From: Petrosia ficiformis
Taxonomy: Eukaryota > Porifera > Demospongiae > Haplosclerida > Petrosiidae
Length of the DNA stretch: 64,000 nt
Direction: 5' to 3'
NCBI GenBank assembly: GCA_947044365.1
Contig: OX345653.1
Span: 1,461,001 to 1,525,000, forward strand
Of this stretch, positions 12,001 to 23,300 are shown in pieces; the stretch's first letter is position 1, and each line of letters starts with the position of its first letter. Below the pieces are notes generated by a model that was given only the letters and a program-made list of their open reading frames with translations, did not search any database and was not told the DNA's origin. Both the position numbers and the translations under genes were made by a program.

Positions 12001-13507
12001 CAGGACCACCAAACAATCTGTCAACTAGTAGCTGTCCAAATTCTACACATGGTCCACCAAAATAATGAACGAATCGATCCTATCAGGTGCAAGAGATAGA
12101 ATTACAGATAGATAAATGGCATTAGTAGACGATAAAAGATGGAGAGGGATGGATAGACAAATGGGTGAATGGATACATAGATAGAAACGTGGATAGATAG
12201 ATAGATAGATAAATGCATGGGTAGATAGAAGAATGGGAGAATGGATAGATAGATGGATAGGTGTATATATAGATAGATGGACGAGTGAATGGATGACTGG
12301 ATGAAAGTAAGAATGTATAGATAGATGCAGTAATATATAAATAGAATTTAACAGATCAACTATTGGATGGATAGATGGTTGGATGAATGGGCCAATGATG
12401 AACAAAGGATGGACAGATGGATAGATAGATAGCTAGATACTATGGATAGATGAACAGTACAACATACCCTAAACACAGTATCATCAACAAAGTCCTTACT
12501 CTTCACATCCCCTTTAGATTTCATTTCCTGTATATAAATGTGACCTCATTTTCAAAAAAGGGACCTTGTCCCATCGCAAAATAATTTTGATCAAATGATT
12601 AGCTTCAATCGCTCATCATTCCACCATTTCGTAAAGAAACTCAATGAGAAGTAACTTAAGTTCACCTTGACTTCAGATAATTTTAGTTTGGAATGACCAA
12701 AAATCTTTTTTCATATTATTATTCTTTCCTTTATTTTATGTGTATATCAAATTTCAATCTTTCCTTAATTTACAGTATATTCATGTATTAACCTTATGAC
12801 TAAATACTATATTACATATAAAGTCCATCATGTTCTAATTTTGAGGTCATCATGAATGCGATCAAACTTTACTGCTTTGTGCATATACACCATTACAGTT
12901 CTTGGGCCTGAAATCGTGGGTGTAGCTGGTACCAACATGCAGTGGGGTCATTTTGTTTGCCACAGTTCCAGTCAAAAGAGGGAGAGCACTGCATTCGATT
13001 CAATCCTACGAAGCGCTGTGGGACTTTCGAGTCCCGGTAAGCAAGTTGGTGGAAGTAGTACTCCATGTCGGAAAAGGAGCCAAGTTTGGGGTAGAGAAAG
13101 TGAACGGTGGCCAAAATATATGCAATAGAGTCGCCAGTGTTGGAAATGGGAAGAATTTCGAAAAACAAGCTCAGTCATCTAAGGGTTAAATACTTGCAAT
13201 TCTGTTATTTGTTTATATGAAGCCAATGAAATTTGGTATCCCAGGAATATTTTCTAAATACCAACTTTTATTGGCTTCATGTACAAAATGTAAAATAGGA
13301 AGCCTTTTGATCAACAACATTATTTTACTGGAAAAGATTATATTAGATCATAATAATTTATAATAGTAATAATTGTAAATGATTTATGATTTTATACAAG
13401 AATGTCAATGGTTGAGTCCTGTAACACAAACTGACCTTGTATAATTTACTGTACCTCTTTTCAGAGCCATCAGAGCGAGTGGAAGGAGCTGAATATGATG
13501 TACCCAT
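6936..13507 (-). CDS. MEAK7: TLDc-domain protein, MEAK7/TLDC1-like
   Basis: Eleven exons in transcript order: 13507-13436, 12527-12468, 12079-11944, 10994-10914, 10672-10554, 10361-10203, 9668-9516, 9280-9019, 8648-8485, 7543-7457, 7043-6936 (1401 nt, 466 aa; human MEAK7 is 456 aa). The protein starts MGTSYS, an N-myristoylation motif like that of MEAK7. The TLDc domain spans roughly residues 255-405, with MNRFQSHCFDYREPS, FWGDDDCFLMELKPSF and VTRVEVWGCGG. It ends with a charged helix (LKEWEKKEVLRRRK) and WEESPDRYILELGGVKV, typical of this TLDc subgroup. MEAK7 is a lysosome-associated activator of an alternative mTOR pathway in mammals; that role is by homology only. Exon 8 needs a GTTAGG donor to avoid an in-frame TAG. 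The gene shares a roughly 100-bp divergent promoter with the nicolin-like gene. Confidence 0.85.
7130..7390. repeat. Degenerate GGATGGATTAATGGA array
   Basis: Intronic (TLDc gene) tetranucleotide-derived repeat of GGAT/TAAT units with AGAAAGATTAATGG variants. No coding content. Confidence 0.8.
7679..7935. repeat. Minisatellite GGAGGGATGGATCAATGGATGG
   Basis: About 250 bp of units combining GGATGGATAGATAGAGGAGG and GATCAATGGATGGATC, in the last large stretch of intron 9 of the TLDc gene. Confidence 0.85.
8163..8453. repeat. Minisatellite, ~23 bp x 12
   Basis: Twelve copies of AACCACACCCTACATTGTGTGT with substitutions (CCTTAC, CGTTAC, GGTTAC). It ends about 30 bp from the donor of TLDc exon 9 (exon end 8485). 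Confidence 0.95.
8650..8865. repeat. (TACA)n tetranucleotide array
   Basis: About 215 bp of TACATACA with a few TAAATACA interruptions, abutting the splice acceptor of TLDc exon 9 (exon begins at 8648 on the minus strand). A (CA)n run follows at 8979-9008. Confidence 0.95.
9283..9476. repeat. Polypurine/polypyrimidine tract filling an intron
   Basis: About 190 bp of almost pure GGA/GAA on the plus strand. On the TLDc sense strand it is a TC tract that makes up nearly all of intron 7 (9281-9515) and leads straight into the acceptor CTCTTTTAG. The plus-strand Glu-rich ORF here is a repeat shadow. Confidence 0.9.
9800..10052. mobile_element. MITE, TAGTGTTG family (degenerate left end)
   Basis: AGTTATAG-rich element ending TTAGTTAACTAAAACAACACTAAT, in intron 6 of the TLDc gene. 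A fragment of the CCACTTCC-hairpin family follows to about 10145. Confidence 0.55.
10440..10522. repeat. (GGAT)n and (AGAT)n
   Basis: Short GGATGGATGG then ATAGATAGATAG runs in intron 5 of the TLDc gene. Confidence 0.9.
10709..10890. mobile_element. Truncated, partly duplicated MITE (CATTCACCATGACC family)
   Basis: The block CTTATATGTACTATAGTGTATAG...ACTGTAACTCAA appears twice in direct order (about 10733 and 10800). It matches the reverse complement of the internal part of the family, as at 26.7 kb. Confidence 0.6.
11017..11752. repeat. 92-bp tandem array, 8 copies, built from a MITE end
   Basis: Eight near-identical 92-bp units, each starting GACACACACTCTCAGCTAGT and containing ACTAGTGTTGTT and GGGCACTTTTAGTTAGTTAAC. 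736 bp equals exactly eight units. The unit is the left part of a TAGTGTTG-family MITE plus flank, and the rest of that element (ending CTAAAACAACACTAG) follows to about 11875. It sits 22 bp from the acceptor of TLDc exon 4. Confidence 0.95.
12100..12440. repeat. Degenerate GATGGATAGATA array
   Basis: Intron 2 of the TLDc gene is filled with mixed GATG/GATA tetranucleotide units and few clean runs. Confidence 0.8.
12657..12872. mobile_element. MITE, CATTCACCATGACCTCA family
   Basis: Left TTCACCTTGACTTCAGAT, right TTGAGGTCATCATGAATG, with the shared internal block including TTTAGTTTGGAATGACC. Lies in intron 1 of the TLDc gene. Confidence 0.75.
12873..13195. other. GC-richer intronic block of unknown origin
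   Basis: About 300 bp in the first intron of the TLDc gene, noticeably richer in G and C than its surroundings, with open frames on both strands. It does not match a family I recognise and has no splice support. A hairpin follows at about 13210-13285, its arms TGAAGCCAATGAAA and its complement. Confidence 0.4.
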
Positions 13508-13607
13508 CTTGATGAACCTTGAACTAAGATATTGGAAGGTGTGGCTCATTTTAATCAAGCATTAATTAGTCTCGTTCCCAGACGAGTCCCAGTGTCTGTT
13601 TCGAACA
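13508..13607. promoter_or_regulatory. Divergent promoter, TLDc gene / nicolin-like gene
   Basis: Only 100 bp separate the two start codons, which face away from each other, so the segment must hold both 5' UTRs and promoters. It includes the imperfect palindrome CTCGTTCCCAGACGAG. No TATA box is obvious. Confidence 0.6.
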
Positions 13608-14261
13608 ATGATGGAGAATGATCTAATCATGTTACCTTGTATCATACAACCACATATTCTCAAGTTGCCTCCATCATCGAAATTCAAAACTCAGAGATCT
13701 TCCAATGCTACACTAAATATTCAAGACAATGAAGACAGACCCATGTGTCGTGTGCTTGATGTTGTCATGGAAACCATTACGTCCATTGATTACATTACAT
13801 TTAGTAACTACTATACACACACAATAACAATTAAATGGCTTCCCAGCGGTCTTGATCCATCAAACATGGACTCATGGAAAAATTGCATACAAAATTTGAA
13901 GCTTATGACAAATTGTCATTGTGAACATGAATCTCAGAACTGGATTGTGTTAGGAAAAGAAGATTTTGAAGATGTTTTAACGAATGTGAAACAACTTAGA
14001 GTAATATTGAAACAGCCTTCAGTTAATTGGAAAGAATATGGTATACAACAGTTTGCATGTTATTCAAAAATTTGCAGTCCTCCTAAAACACAACTCCAAA
14101 CCACACAACCTCATTCCCATTCCACAGATGATTCTGAAATTGCAACAAAGTTAAATCAAATGTTAAAAATTACTTGGCAGTCATGTAATGAACACATGAC
14201 TTCATATAGATCATGTGATACACATGTTATTTCAAGACCTGAAAAAAACAAATTTTCTTAA
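13608..14261 (+). CDS. NICN1: Nicolin-1-like protein
   Basis: Single uninterrupted ORF of 217 aa (human nicolin-1 is 213 aa). Conserved stretches include DYITFSNYYTHTITIKW near residue 60-76 and LRVILKQPSVNW near residue 129-140, both matching nicolin-1 in order and spacing. Nicolin-1 is a subunit of the tubulin polyglutamylase complex; this assignment is by recalled family similarity. The first of two consecutive ATGs (13608 or 13611) is taken as the start. The gene has no intron, in contrast to every neighbour and to the multi-exon vertebrate gene. It is head to head with the TLDc gene and tail to tail with mind bomb, whose stop codon is about 220 bp away. Confidence 0.75.
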   Translation: MMENDLIMLPCIIQPHILKLPPSSKFKTQRSSNATLNIQDNEDRPMCRVLDVVMETITSIDYITFSNYYTHTITIKWLPSGLDPSNMDSWKNCIQNLKLMTNCHCEHESQNWIVLGKEDFEDVLTNVKQLRVILKQPSVNWKEYGIQQFACYSKICSPPKTQLQTTQPHSHSTDDSEIATKLNQMLKITWQSCNEHMTSYRSCDTHVISRPEKNKFS

Positions 14262-14479
14262 GATCAGAAAATAGAGAAATTTATTAACAAAAAAATTTAT
14301 TATTAACGAAAAAATTTTATAAGCCCATGTGGCTTTTTAAGTAATCAAGTGTGAATACTGAGTCAACAACAAATACATACATTAATGTACAGTCAATGCA
14401 ATTATATATTTTAAACTAAGTCCAATGTACGAGAACAAGCTCTAAGGTACAAAATACAGTTTATAAATTCCATTCTATG

Positions 14480-17400
14480 TCACTGAAATAGCATTATTCG
14501 ATGCTGAATGAATTTCCTACAAATTGGGCAATTGTCTACTTTCTTGGAACAGTCAGTGCAGAACTGGTGACCGCAGGTAAGAGCTGTGTTTCTTGGGTTC
14601 TCACAGCATATTTCACAAACATTGGTGGGAGAAAATGTTCCAGTAGAACTGGGAGAGGGCGTGGTAGTATCTTGTGGAATGTCAGCTAAAAGGAGATACA
14701 AATGATGGATGGGATAAATGAGTATATGTATTAGTGGATGAATAGATGGATGGACATATCATGATGAATACATCATAGATGCATGAATATACAAGTTAAA
14801 GGATGGATGTATAAATAGATAACTATATAGATAGATGAGTATATGGAAAGATGAATATATGGAAGGATGGATGTATCAATGGACAGATTGATAGATGAAT
14901 ACATAGATGGAATGATGGATGTAGATGAATACATGGAAAGATGAATATATGAATGTATGAATGACAAATGAATAATACATGGATGGAAAATGAATGTAGA
15001 TGAAAACATGGAAAGATGAATACATGGATGGAATGATGATGTAGATGAAAACATGGAAAGATGAATAGATGGAAGTATGGATACATTAATGAATAGATAG
15101 ATAGATGAATGGATGAATAGATGGAAGTATGGATACATTAATGAATAGATAGATAGATGAATGGATGAATAGATGGAAGTATGGATACATTAATGAATAG
15201 ATAGATAGATGAATGGATGAATAGATGGAATGATGGATGGAATCACACTACATAGATATATAGTTACATACGCATTCCTATCTTTGATTCAATAGTGCTC
15301 TTGCATTCAGCACACTTTTTCTTCATACGTTGACTACAAGCTATGACAAATTATTACATTAGTATAATAGTATTAGTGTTGTTTTAGTTTGACAGCAGTG
15401 ACCACTTTTAGATATGTTATATATTACCTGGTTTATCAAACTTTTAGTATAGTTTAATTAATATTAAATGGGTTTAGGTTTAGGTAACTAAAAGTCACAA
15501 TGCCTTAATTTAGTTATAGTTATAGTTAACTAAAACAACACTAATAATTATTGATCTATCAGGAGATATTCCTACCTGGACAAAACATGTGTTTACATGG
15601 TAGGACAGTTACCAATGCATCTTCCTCTTCACACATTAAACATTTTGGAGTAATGTCTTCAATCGATATTACTGTTTCCTGAATAGGATGGAATGAAGGA
15701 TATATGGATGGATGAGTGGATGGATAGATTGGATGGTTGAATAGATAAATAGAAGGGAAAATGGATGGGTAGATGGATGGATGGGTAGATAGATGGATGG
15801 ATAGATTTGTGGAAACATGGACATCTGAATGGATGGATGGAAGGATAAGTGGACGAATGGATGGATGGGTGGATAGCTAGGTGAATGGATGGAAAGATGG
15901 AATAGATGGATAGTGAGGTGGATGGATAGATGGATGGATAGCTTGGTGAATGGATGTTTATTGAATGGATGGATGGATGGATGGATGGATGGATAGCTAG
16001 GTGGATGGATGGAAAGATGGAAGGTGGATGAATAGATGGATAGTGGATAGATGGATGGATGGATAGCTTGGTGAATGGATGGAAAGATGGAAGGTGGATG
16101 AATAGATGGATAGTGAGGTGGATGGATGGATGGGTGGATGGATGGATAGCTTGGTGGATGGATGGAAAGGTGGAAGGTGGATGAATAGATGGATAGTGGA
16201 TAGATGGATGGATGGATAGCTTGGTGAATGGATGGAAAGATGGAAGGTGGATGAATAGATGGATAGTGAGGTGGATGGATGGGTGGATGGATGGATAGCT
16301 TGGTGGATGGATGGAAAGGTGGAAGGTGGATGAATAGATGGATAGTGAGATGGATGGATGGATGGATAGCTTGGTGAATGGATGTTTATTGGATGGATGG
16401 ATGGATGGATAGCTAGGTGGATGGATGGAAAGATGGAAGGTGGATGAATAGATGGATAGTGAGGTGGATGGATGGGTGGATAGATGGATAGTGAGATGGA
16501 TGGATGGATGGATGGATAGCTTGGTGAATGGATGATTATTGGATGGATGGATGGATAGTGAACTGGATCATAGATAGCTTAGTGAGGTGGATAGATGAAT
16601 AAATAGACATGAAAGAAATATATAATTTTTACTTTGCAAGTTGGACATCTCTTGGCACGTTTTGAACACTCACGACATATCACAATATGTCCACACGGTT
16701 TGAGACGAATATCAACACCTCCACAACATAAGAGGCATTCCACAGAGGGAGCAGTAGTTGGCTCTGAGTTGAATCGGTGTGGTTGGGGTGACTTCTCTGG
16801 TGGAAACGATAAAGATGGGTTTAAATGTTTCTGTTGTGTATCATTTTGGGTTGTTTGTGGGGATAGTTTATCTGAAGTGGGTGTAACCCCAGATGCCAAT
16901 GGAGGAACGTTACTTGGAGTAAGTATTTGCACAGATCCAGCGTTACGCAATGAACCATGAAATTTACTGAATGGATAGAAATTAATAGATATTTGAAATG
17001 GATGAATGAATGGATGTATAATGGGTGAGTGGATGAATGAATGGATGTATAATGGGTGAGTGGATGAGTGGATGAATGAATGGATGGATGGTATAATGGG
17101 TGAGTGGATGAATGAATGAATGGATGGATGGTATAATGGGTGAGTGGATGAATGAATAGATGGATGGTATAATGGGTGAGTGGATGAATGAATGGATGGA
17201 TAGTACAATGGGTGAGTGGATGAATGAATGAATCAATGGATGGGTGAATGGATGGTACAATGGGTGAGTGGATGAATGAATGAATAAATGGTATAATGGG
17301 TAAGTGGATGAATGAATGGATGGATGGTATAATGGGTGAGTGGATGAATGAATGAATCAATGGATGGGTGAATGGATGGTACAATGGATTTGGATGGTTA

Positions 17401-17791
17401 ATAGATAGATCAATGGATTAATAGATGGATGGATGGATGGGCAAATGGATGAATGAAATTAACCTTTTTTCAGGCAGACGCTGATCAATAAAACGTGTAA
17501 CGAGTGTGGCAATATCAGGAGAACAGATTACAAGGGGTGTGTTTCCCTTTTTGTTTGATATATAAAGATTAGCTCCTTCTTGAACTAAGAAACAAGCCAT
17601 TACTGCACTAGTATGATCTGTCCCATCACCCTCAAGACGAAAATTCTTTCTCATCTGAAAAGTACAAGACATTACAAGCTATGGCATATTGATCCACAAG
17701 GTTTAACAAGGAAATGTTTAGTGAGTGACCTTTCATGGAGGGATGCATTCACTAGATAATCTTTTACAATATGTGTATGTACATGTTTGAG

Positions 17792-17866
<75 letters not shown>

Positions 17867-20219
17867 ATGTATGTGTGTGTGATTCATAGCAATAGATGTT
17901 GAGTGTCATATGCAACTATAGCTCATCAATGGCACATCCAGCTGTAATACAATTGGCAAAATATGTGTGAATAAATTCAAAATGTTAAAAATAGTAGCGT
18001 ATATGAAAAAAGGGTGTGACATCCATAATATACTTATGGTTTCAGAACAGCTCTCGAAATAGTTTTTAAAAGTGTCCAACAGAAATATCCGGACAAATTA
18101 ATATTTGACCAGCGAGTTGTGGATTTTGTCCTGAAAAAAGTCTCGTATTTCACACATACTATATCCACTAAGCTATGACTGCTCTTGACTAATAATTCAC
18201 CTCACTGTGAGGTTACTGTACTTATTTTGTTGTATTATTCTTATAACTAATCAGACAATTTGTCCAGTCAAATGCAATTTTATCCAGACAGAGACGTGAA
18301 ATGTCCAGAAAATGGCCAATTGCATTATTTCGAGCACTAGAAATAGTTTCACATAAATGTCACTAAAAAATACATTCATTGATATTTAATACATATTTTG
18401 CCATTTTACAGTTGCACGCCATCTCCTCCTCTCAGTCCTCTGGGATCGATATACACATAATCTCATATACAAACCTTCTCCATTTGTGGTGTGTCAACAG
18501 ACAAGACATCAATAGTTTCTCTCATCATGGCTATATGAAGAGGAGTGTCTCCATCATGATCCTATAAAATCACATGACAATCACATGACAATCACGTGAC
18601 TAAAACTAGCTGATATGTGATACATACATACATGTGCATTTAGATTGGCTCCAAAGCCTACTAATCTTTCTACTATTCGGGCATGTCCCTGATGAACTGC
18701 TATATGTAATGGGGTCTGGTCTTCATTAGTTCGACTATCTATATTAGTTGTTTCCTGAGAGACAGAACAAATACATGTTAATACATTAATAGTATATGTA
18801 ATAATGTAAAATAGATAGATAGATAGATAGATAGATATATAGATAGATAGACAGATAGATAGATAGATAGCTCATGAAATTTACAGTACAAACAAATTCA
18901 TTGATAGATAGATAAATAGATATTCATGGATATATAGATGGATAAATGGATGACTAGATGGATGGATGGTCAATGGAAGGTTGAAAGAGATGGATAGATA
19001 GATGATGAATGAATGGATAGATGGAGGTGACTGGAAAATGTTACTGTTATTAGACTAACACAATCCAGAATAGTAGTGAGTGAATCCAAATGATCATTAA
19101 GTGCTGTGAGATGAAGAGGTGTGTACCCGTCATCTTTGGGCATATTAACACAAGTTGGAATTTTTTTCATGAACTGTTCCAAAGCACTGAATGAAAAAAT
19201 GATAAATGAATGGAAAGGGAATTGACATGATAGATGAATGGATGGATGGATGAATGGATGGATTAATGAATGGATAGATAAATAGATGGATGAATGAATG
19301 GATGGATGAATGGATGAATATATGGATGAATGAATGAATGAATGAATGAATGAATGAATGAATGGATGGATGGATGGATGAATGAATGGGTGGATCAATG
19401 GGTGGATGGATTAAAGAATGGATGGATGAATGAATGGATGGATGGATTAAAGAATGGATGGATGAATGAATGGATGGATGGATTAAAGAATGGATGGATG
19501 AATGAATGGATGGATGGATTAAAGAATGGATGGATGAATGAATGGATGGATGGATTAAAGAATGGATGGATGAATGAAGGATTAAAGAATGCATGGATGG
19601 ATGAATGAATGGTCCTGGATTCAATCTGAAGTTGGATTCCTGACTTTTTCAGTTTACTTGTTTCTAATTCTCTCATTCCCACCATATCATAAATCTTACC
19701 CAAAATACCTTGTGCTTAATACAAAAACCTACTTATTTACATACATATACTCAATCATATGCTAATAATTTCATCTCTAGCCCAAACATTTTGGTAAGCA
19801 TTACAACTTGCAAATGTTTCTCTACAAAGTGTGTATGAGTCTAGGATGAATGTGTATGTACAGATAGATGAATAATGTTGAATGAGCTCACGGCAAGAAT
19901 CCAATCCTAGCAGCCTCGTGTATTGGAGTGAATAGTCGAAAATTAATTAACTCTGGATCTGCTCCAGCTTCCAACAGAATAGATACAGCTTCATACTTTT
20001 GTCCCATGACAGCACAGTGAAGAGCTGTATCTCCATCCTGATCCTGTATGTATGTATGTATGTATGTATGTATGTATGTATGTATGTATGTATGTATGTA
20101 TGTATGTATGTATGTATGTATGTATGTATGTATGTATGTATGTATGTATGTATGTATGTATGTATGTATGTATGTATGTATGTATGTATGTATGTATGTA
20201 TGTATGTATGTATGTATGA

Positions 20220-20252
<33 letters not shown>

Positions 20253-20294
20253 TGTATGTGTGTATGTATGTATGTATGTATGTATGTATATGTG

Positions 20295-20328
<34 letters not shown>

Positions 20329-23300
20329 TGTATGTATGTATGTATGTATGTATGTATGTATGTATGTATATGTGTATATATGTATGTATGTATGCATGTA
20401 TACATCTATGTATGTATGTATGTATGTATGTATGTATGTGTATATATGTATGTATGTATGCATGTATACATGTATGTATGTATGTATGTATGTATGTATG
20501 TATGTATGTATGTATGTATGTATGTATGTATGTATGTATGTATGTATGTATGTATGTATGTATGTATGTATGTATGTATGTATATGTGTATATATGTATG
20601 TATGTATGCATGTATACATGTATGTATGTATGTATATTGTGTGTATGATGTTACATTAATGTATGTGTATATATAACTCACTTGTAGGTGTAGTTCAATA
20701 TTTTTGTGTTGTACTAACACTTTCATCACACTGATATGTCCCTTTGCAGCTGAAATAATCAGAGGTGTACTTCCACGTCCATTCCGTCCATTAACATCAG
20801 CATTGTTATCCATTAACAGTTTGGCAGTTTCATCTTCATCACTAAAGGGTTAAATATCACATGCAGAGTTAATAAACGGTTAAATATTAAATATAGAGTT
20901 AATAAAGGGTTAATTATTTACTCACCCATATGCACATAAATGAAGTGGTCTATCACCTTCTTCATCCTAATGAGGAAATTAAGCATTTAATAATCACATG
21001 ACGATCACATGATCACAATTATTAACCTCAATTTCTAGATCGGGATCAAATTCCAGAAGACATTTAAGGATTGCGATATTACCTGCTACAGAAGCACAAT
21101 GAAGGGCTGATTTCCCAGCAGCTTTAGTGTTCACCTGAAAGAATAAAAGTGGTAAACTTCATTTTGTTCATCTATTATCATCCATCTGTTCATCCATCTA
21201 CTTCATCCGTTCGTCTGTCTGTCCATCCATCCACCCATCCGCCCATCTAACCAACCATCCATCTATCCACCCACCCACACATCCACCCATCCATCCACCC
21301 ACCCATCCACCCACCCATCCATCCATCCACCCACACATCCACCCATCATCCATCCACCCATCTAACCAACCATCCATCTACCCATCCATCCATCCATCCA
21401 TCCGTTCACTCCGTTCGCTCCGTTCGTCTGTCTGTCCATCCATCCACCCATCCGCCCATCTAACCAACCATCCATCTATCCATCCACCCATCCACCTACA
21501 CATCCATTCATCCATCCATCCATCCATCCATCCATCCATACATCTTTCCTACCTCTTTTGGATGTTTTGTCAAGAATTCCTTCAAGGTAGAGACATCTCC
21601 GGCTGCAGCTGCTGCCACTACCACGGCTGGGTTCTCTAGAAGAGAGAGAAGCCTCAAATGTACATTCATGTCATCCGGAATTCCCATATCATCATCCTCT
21701 GCTATAAATAGATTGTACATCATGTGACCATTATCTTATATATCACATGACTCACGAGAGACTTCAGGTGGGTTTTCATCAGGAGCAGGAACCATACAAA
21801 GAGGATTGAAGGTCCATACACGCCCATTAACAGCGACTCTAACATCACCCGTGGGAAAAACTTTAACCACTCTTCCAGCTTGACCAAGTGACTAAATGAA
21901 ATTCAGAAAATAATACCTTCCTGCTTGTCTATTTGTATGACTGTCTCTACCTATCCATCTGCATCTGTCTGTCTGATTGTTTATCATCAGTGTGTCTATC
22001 TCATCTCTGTCAGTTTCTCATTGTCAATGTGTATCTCAACTGTTTGTCTATCATACTTATTATGAAGAGTTTGAACAACATCCATCCTTCATAGATCCTT
22101 GTCGTTGGTTTAGTAGACACTTTGATATTATTTGGTTGACTAGATCAGTGTTGCAGAAAAGAGTAAAACAAAGAATTTCCAGATTACAGTAACCCTCTGC
22201 TCCACTTACGCACGCGGGGGTTAATAACTGCACATGAAATATTGTAATGCTGATCTAGTCAACTATATAATTAATTAAACCAACGACAAAGATCTAATGA
22301 AAGTTGAATGTAGTTCAAACTCTTCACAAAATAATATGTCCGTTAGTCTGTCAGTTTATCTGTTAATGTATCTCTCACTTACTAAAGCCATGTCATCAAC
22401 CCGTCCTCCATGTTAATGTATCTCTCACTTACTAAAGCCATGTCATCAACCCGTCCTCCATGTTAATGTATCTCTCACTTACTAAAGCCATGTCATCAAC
22501 CCATCCTCCATGTTAATGTATCTCTCACTTACTAAAGCCATGTCACCAACCCATCCTCCATGTTAATGTATCTCTCACTTACTAAAGCCATGTCATCAAC
22601 CCATCCTCCATGTTAATGTATCTCTCACTTACTAAAGCCATGTCATCAACCCATCCTCCATGTTAATGTATCTCTCACTTACTAAAGCCATGTCACCAAC
22701 CCATCCTCCATGTTAATGTATCTCTCACTTACTAAAGCCATGTCATCAACCCATCCTCCATGTTAATGTATCTCTCACTTACTAAAGCCATGTCATCAAC
22801 CCATCCTCCATGTTAATGTATCTCTCACTTACTAAAGCCATGTCACCAACCCATCCTCCATGTTAATGTATCTCTCACTTACTAAAGCCATGTCACCAAC
22901 CCATCCTCCATGTTAATGTATCTCTCACTTACTAAAGCCATGTCACCAACCCATCCTCCATGTTAATGTATCTCTCACTTACTAAAGCCATGTCATCAAC
23001 CCATCCTCCATGCCCATCTTGTAAATTATGGACCATTGAAATATCATCCAATATCCTTATAACATCTCCAACAGAATGTTGAGTCACTTTAGTCACAGAG
23101 GCTGGGTTAAGAGTCCAGGTACGATTGTTAGGATAACGTACTCTGATATCTCCTGAATCTAATACAGTGTGAACTGTACCCACTTGAGCTATTATCTGAT
23201 GAAAGAAATACATGTAGTGATCATTAATTATATAATAGGAAGAAATGATAAAGGTCATTCACATTCACCATGACCTCGGATAAATGTTCATAACTTTAGT

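Noticed and set aside
12856..13189. Four overlapping ORFs in different frames
   Set aside because: No frame has splice, start or family support; kept only as an odd-composition block.
16579..17384. His-Pro-Ser-Ile-rich extensions of the mind bomb RING1 exon
   Set aside because: Intron array read through in frame; the acceptor at 16967 removes it, and human MIB1 has no such segment.
19888..20676. Long ORFs in several frames encoding Tyr-Ile-His-Thr or Met-Tyr-Val-Cys repeats
   Set aside because: Pure translation of the (GTAT)n array; only the mind bomb exon 13 at 19892-20043 is coding.
22362..22983. CRISPR-like regular repeat
   Set aside because: No spacers; the unit is a copied exon-intron junction.
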